NCBI GenBank assembly: GCA_028818995.1
Contig: JAPPMR010000624.1
Span: 1 to 18,034, forward strand
Length of the DNA stretch: 18,034 nt
Direction of reading: 5' to 3'
Source of the DNA: Candidatus Poribacteria bacterium
GTDB taxonomy: Bacteria; Poribacteria; WGA-4E; WGA-3G
The notes under the pieces were generated by a model. The model saw nothing but the letters and a program-made list of their open reading frames with translations. It was not told the DNA's origin and did not search any database. The first letter of the stretch is position 1; each line of letters opens with the position of its first letter. This document shows positions 15,314-18,034 of this stretch, piece by piece. Both the position numbers and the translations under genes were made by a program.

Positions 15314-16657
15314 TTATAGTTTGGGAACATTTTCATAGATTTGCCAAGTTTCCCGATATATTTTCCATGCACCTTGTACTTGATGTACCCATACTTCCCT
15401 AATCCAGATATCGTATAAAGCGGTATCATCCTCTGTTTCCGCAGGAGCGACTAACCGGCTTAATCTATATGTTCCGATCACGCTTTCTTGTTCAACTTCA
15501 GAGAAACTTTCTGCTTTCTGCCAAGACTGAGCGTTCATCTCACGGAGCGCGGTCTCAAAATCAGTGCGGTTGATAGTACTCGGATTTTCTTTGCTTTCTC
15601 GAGTAACGATTTTATTGACCGCAATATTTGGACTATAAAATGCAAAATGGGCATTTACGTTCTTACTATTCCATGCTCTTTCCCACTTATTTAGTGCTGC
15701 TTTTCCGGCATTGATTTGCTGAGTAGAAAGTGATGTCCTCCCTGTTCGCTTCGGTTCATTGCTATGCAGTTGCTTTTCATAAGCACGTGCCTGTTCTGCA
15801 GTTTTTCTGAGATATTCCTGATGTTCAGCTGCGATGTTCTGCTTTTTGGCTTTCTCCAACATGTCAGTATAAATCTTGGCTTGTTCGCGCAACTGCTTTC
15901 TGAGAGATTCTGCTTCAGCAACTGATGCACGTTTCTGCTTACTTGCAGATTTTGCCATTGTTTCAGCCACTTCAAGTTTCCGAGAAAGTTCTTTCACTTG
16001 CAGACCGTAATTACGGACATCCCCTTCCAAACGCGCGGCATTTGCTTGAAGCGATTTTAAGGATTCACTAAGTTCAGCAGCTTTCTGCTCCTTAATATTT
16101 CGAGCGTCGCTCAGTTCCTGTTTTTCGTTTTCAAGTGTGCGAATGGTTTGCAGGTGTTCCTTCTCAGTCTCACGAAGTTGCTGGACTCCATTCTCTAAAC
16201 CCGTAATTTCAGTTTTTTTTGTATTGATGTCTTTTCTGAGTTCAACAATGAGAGCGTCTTTTTCCAGAATGGTAGCGTTTAATTCGGCATTCATTGTGTT
16301 TTGCACTGCTTTTCGTTGCGCAATTTTTGCATGCGTGATCGCTTGGGTAGCGAAGCGTAGTGCATCAATCCCATTGTTCTCATTGAGAGCCTCTTTTGCC
16401 TTATCAAGATAAGTTTCTGCTTGCTCAAATTCTTCAAATGCAAGAGAGGGGGCATTTACCTCACGGGCTAATTTGATTGCCTTTTCTGCTTGAAGCAGTT
16501 GTGCGTCAACATCTTCGTGTTCAATAGTTCCAAGTTTTCCGCCACAAGCACTTAGAAATATAGGTAAAATTAATAAACAAGAAAAAAGAATATGAGTTAA
16601 TAACTTATAACGTTTTACGAACATCTCCCCTTTAAATAAAACACAAAATTGTTTCAT
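15314..16657 (-). CDS. Lipoprotein with DUF4398-like domain, coiled coil and NTF2/Cds6-like C-terminus
   Basis: A 447-residue lipoprotein. After a basic N-terminus and hydrophobic stretch comes lipobox LSAC, with Cys 38. Residues about 48-118 form two helical hairpins (LLQAEKAIKLAREVNAP, LAFEEFEQAETYLDKAKEAL) typical of DUF4398. A long coiled coil spans about 120-298. Residues 318-441 form an NTF2-like domain opening with ALNKWERAWNSKNVNAHF and closing with WKIYRETWQIYENVPKL. That ending is nearly the same as the next gene's (WKIYAETWSLYKDVPEF), so the two share a domain. ATG 16657 has AAAGGAG eight bases upstream. The gene ends 12 bases before the next start. A promoter is seen at 16682-16709. 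A periplasmic spacer or scaffold tethered to a membrane is likely. The exact role is unknown. Confidence 0.8.
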   Translation of the reverse strand: MKQFCVLFKGEMFVKRYKLLTHILFSCLLILPIFLSACGGKLGTIEHEDVDAQLLQAEKAIKLAREVNAPSLAFEEFEQAETYLDKAKEALNENNGIDALRFATQAITHAKIAQRKAVQNTMNAELNATILEKDALIVELRKDINTKKTEITGLENGVQQLRETEKEHLQTIRTLENEKQELSDARNIKEQKAAELSESLKSLQANAARLEGDVRNYGLQVKELSRKLEVAETMAKSASKQKRASVAEAESLRKQLREQAKIYTDMLEKAKKQNIAAEHQEYLRKTAEQARAYEKQLHSNEPKRTGRTSLSTQQINAGKAALNKWERAWNSKNVNAHFAFYSPNIAVNKIVTRESKENPSTINRTDFETALREMNAQSWQKAESFSEVEQESVIGTYRLSRLVAPAETEDDTALYDIWIREVWVHQVQGAWKIYRETWQIYENVPKL

Positions 16658-16681
16658 TTTTAAGACTCCTTTTCTGTAGTA

Positions 16682-16709
16682 ATTCTAATTTGAAAGATAT
16701 TTATGTCTA
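16682..16709 (-). promoter_or_regulatory. Candidate promoter for the lipoprotein/NTF2-repeat unit
   Basis: The minus strand reads TAGACA (16704-16709), 16 bases, TAGAAT (16682-16687), each five of six to consensus. The predicted start near 16675 leaves a leader of under 20 bases that contains the AAAGGAG site. Confidence 0.45.
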
Positions 16710-16763
16710 TTGTTGTGAACCACGCAGGTAATTTCTATACCCCTAAAAAATTAAGACTCCCCT

Positions 16764-17135
16764 TCAATCCCAATCATAGATGGGTAGTGCTAAAACTTGT
16801 GGTTGTGAAGTGCCTGTTTTCATTTGCACAAGTGCTTCTTTAATTGCTGTTGCACGTGTTTTGCCAACACCTTCAACGTTTTGGAGCGCGTCAATATTAG
16901 ATGTGATGATTCCATCTAACGTTTTAAAGTTTTGTACAATATTTTCAACGATGTTCATCGGGATACGTGGTATTTGGCTAAGCATCCTATACCCACGCAG
17001 TGCTAATGTTTCTAAACTATGATTAAAATCTCTTGGATAGCCAAGTGCTTCACTGATCCTGCTCTCTGCAGCTAAATCCGTTGCACTCAGTCCAAAAATC
17101 TGTTCATACGCTGATATACGTCTTTTTCTTTCTCT
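16764..17135 (-). pseudogene. disA: DisA C-terminal part (linker and helix-hairpin-helix), out of frame with the N-terminal part
   Basis: This frame continues DisA after the N-terminal ORF stops. It reads ISEALGYPRDF, LALRGYRMLSQIPRIPM and the DNA-binding helix-hairpin-helix region VEGVGKTRATAIKEAL. These match the order of Bacillus subtilis DisA (LLGYP, LPRGYRLLNKIPRLPM, VEGIGEVRAQKIKKGL). The frame is closed by TAG at 17136-17138, and the upstream ORF ends at TGA 17087-17089, so the frames overlap by about 45 bases. One extra base in the A-rich stretch near 17121-17135 would join them, with exactly the spacing seen in B. subtilis. An internal ATG at 16985 could only give a 73-residue fragment. 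It may be a sequencing indel, a real frameshift mutation, or recoding. Confidence 0.85.
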
Positions 17136-17878
17136 CTATAGTAATCTTTAATAATGAATAGTGCTCTCTCAATTTCTGTGGATAATTCTGAAGGGATAAG
17201 TTGGAGTGATTGTGCCTCCGTGCCTAATTCGATTCGGTATCTATTTAATTCGTGTTCAGTACGTCTAACCCGCTCACATACCTGAATAGCCATAATTACA
17301 TTTGACAGCGTGACTGTCCCATTTAGTTCTGCCCAATTTAGTGTTGCAACTACATGCTGCATGGTTTTAACGTATTGCGTCAACGCCAGCATAGCCTGAT
17401 TAGCACCTGAGACTAAAACTGGACGATCACGAAAAAGATAGCGTTGATTTTCCGTGTATAGAGTAAGTGTATTACGGCGTCTTGAGACAGCAAGTACAAT
17501 ATGCCCAGTTTCTTTAGCGAATTTTTCTGCTGCACGATGGCGTAATCCTGTTTCATTAGAGACAATAGATGGGTTCACCATCAACGTAACATTCGCCCGT
17601 GCAATACGTTTCATATCCGATGAGAGGATAATAGCGCCATCCATCTTTGCTAATTCAGATAGGCGCGTAGGCGTAAACTGGCAATTTATCCGAAAACCGC
17701 CTTCTGTCAAATTAAGGATTTCAGGGGAATCTCCAACAACGATCAAACCGCCTGTCTTGGCTTGAATAATATAATCAATACCTGCTCTTAAAGAGGTGCC
17801 AGGAGATAGTAGTTTTAACGTGGCGACGAGTTCCCGTTCCTTCTGATTTTCGGTTGGAATTTTCAACACAACTCTCAT
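17087..17878 (-). CDS. disA: DisA diadenylate cyclase, N-terminal cyclase and helical domains (frameshifted)
   Basis: DisA condenses two ATP into c-di-AMP and scans DNA for branched structures. This 263-residue ORF contains the whole cyclase domain: SPGTSLRAGIDYII (25-38), TGGLIVVGD, the catalytic MDGAIIL (79-85) and the ATP-binding GLRHRAAE (111-118). Part of the helical spine (ELGTEAQSL, FIIKDYYREKEKD) follows. It then leaves the conserved frame and stops after YQRMNRFLD, whereas DisA normally runs to about 355 residues. The missing linker and helix-hairpin-helix are present in the next frame downstream. The cyclase domain alone might still be made, but DisA normally works as an octamer that uses the spine. 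GGGAG directly abuts the ATG, so a GTG three codons later may be the real start. Confidence 0.93.
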   Translation of the reverse strand: MRVVLKIPTENQKERELVATLKLLSPGTSLRAGIDYIIQAKTGGLIVVGDSPEILNLTEGGFRINCQFTPTRLSELAKMDGAIILSSDMKRIARANVTLMVNPSIVSNETGLRHRAAEKFAKETGHIVLAVSRRRNTLTLYTENQRYLFRDRPVLVSGANQAMLALTQYVKTMQHVVATLNWAELNGTVTLSNVIMAIQVCERVRRTEHELNRYRIELGTEAQSLQLIPSELSTEIERALFIIKDYYREKEKDVYQRMNRFLD

Positions 17879-17896
17879 CTCCCACTGTAACAGTTA

Positions 17897-17926
17897 AAAA
17901 TAACACATTAAATTGTATAATGTCAA
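17897..17926 (-). promoter_or_regulatory. Candidate disA promoter
   Basis: The minus strand reads a perfect TTGACA (17921-17926), an 18-base spacer and TATTTT (17897-17902, four of six). Transcription would begin about a dozen bases before the disA ATG, giving a very short leader that contains GGGAG. Confidence 0.5.
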
Positions 17927-17989
17927 GGGTATCTTAGGAGAAGGGTGTGTAAATATTTGGGCATTAACCATATCATCTGTCTTGTTGGA

Positions 17990-18004
17990 GGGCTTTGTAA
18001 GCCC
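17990..18004. repeat. Short hairpin GGGCTT-TGT-AAGCCC
   Basis: A perfect 6-base stem with a three-base loop lies upstream of the disA promoter. It is not followed by a T-run on either strand, so it is more likely one of the small dispersed palindromes than a terminator. Nothing else is recognisable between 17927 and the window end. Confidence 0.45.
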
Positions 18005-18034
18005 GATTTATCGGAATCAACGCCAAATGCGCGT

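Noticed and set aside
17087..17140. Programmed -1 ribosomal frameshift in disA as the preferred explanation
   Set aside because: No in-frame X-XXY-YYZ slippery heptamer and no clear stimulatory stem downstream. A one-base indel is simpler, so recoding was kept only as an alternative.
17454..17765. 103-residue plus-strand ORF
   Set aside because: Antisense to the DisA cyclase domain. It is a frame shadow of conserved coding sequence.
17990..18004. GGGCTT hairpin considered as a rho-independent terminator
   Set aside because: The stem is short and no run of T follows on either strand.

Overview
The window looks like a chromosomal segment of an uncultured, Gram-negative-type bacterium. It is AT-leaning, has several lipoproteins with clear lipoboxes, and mixes housekeeping genes with a phytanoyl-dioxygenase/ThuA pair, a PemK-type toxin pair and dispersed small palindromes. 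That mix resembles Candidatus Poribacteria and similar sponge or marine lineages. The assignment is an inference from gene content, not from a marker gene.

Layout, left to right. (1) 1-1730, minus strand: a toxin-antitoxin pair directly upstream of argininosuccinate lyase (argH), which runs off the left edge. (2) 1861-3584, minus strand: a ThuA-like protein followed by a PhyH-family protein, driven by a good sigma70-type promoter at 3687-3715. (3) 3746-7097, the only plus-strand block: a promoter divergent to the previous one, a long leader with a possible tiny membrane ORF, a 716-residue protein with the order RDD membrane domain - PspA-like coiled coil - RDD - PspA-like coiled coil, an intergenic stretch rich in inverted repeats, and a small lipoprotein. 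(4) 7129-8643, minus strand: a TPR lipoprotein and purC. (5) 8776-13732, minus strand: a hotdog thioesterase, a LolD/YbbA-type ABC ATPase and a very large double-FtsX permease with a coiled-coil insert, apparently one transcription unit. (6) 13880-16657, minus strand: a lipoprotein (DUF4398-like, coiled coil, NTF2/Cds6-like tail) coupled to a membrane-anchored protein with three NTF2-like repeats. (7) 16764-17878, minus strand: disA (diadenylate cyclase), split into two frames by what looks like a one-base deletion.

Several units act at the cell envelope: the RDD-PspA protein, the ABC exporter with a thioesterase, the lipoproteins and the NTF2-like pair. DisA makes c-di-AMP, which in other bacteria reports on DNA integrity and cell-wall state. 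The most unusual object is the tandem RDD-PspA fusion. It joins a multi-pass membrane module to an ESCRT-III/PspA-type membrane-remodelling helical module, twice, in one chain. No tRNA, rRNA, CRISPR array or complete insertion sequence was seen.
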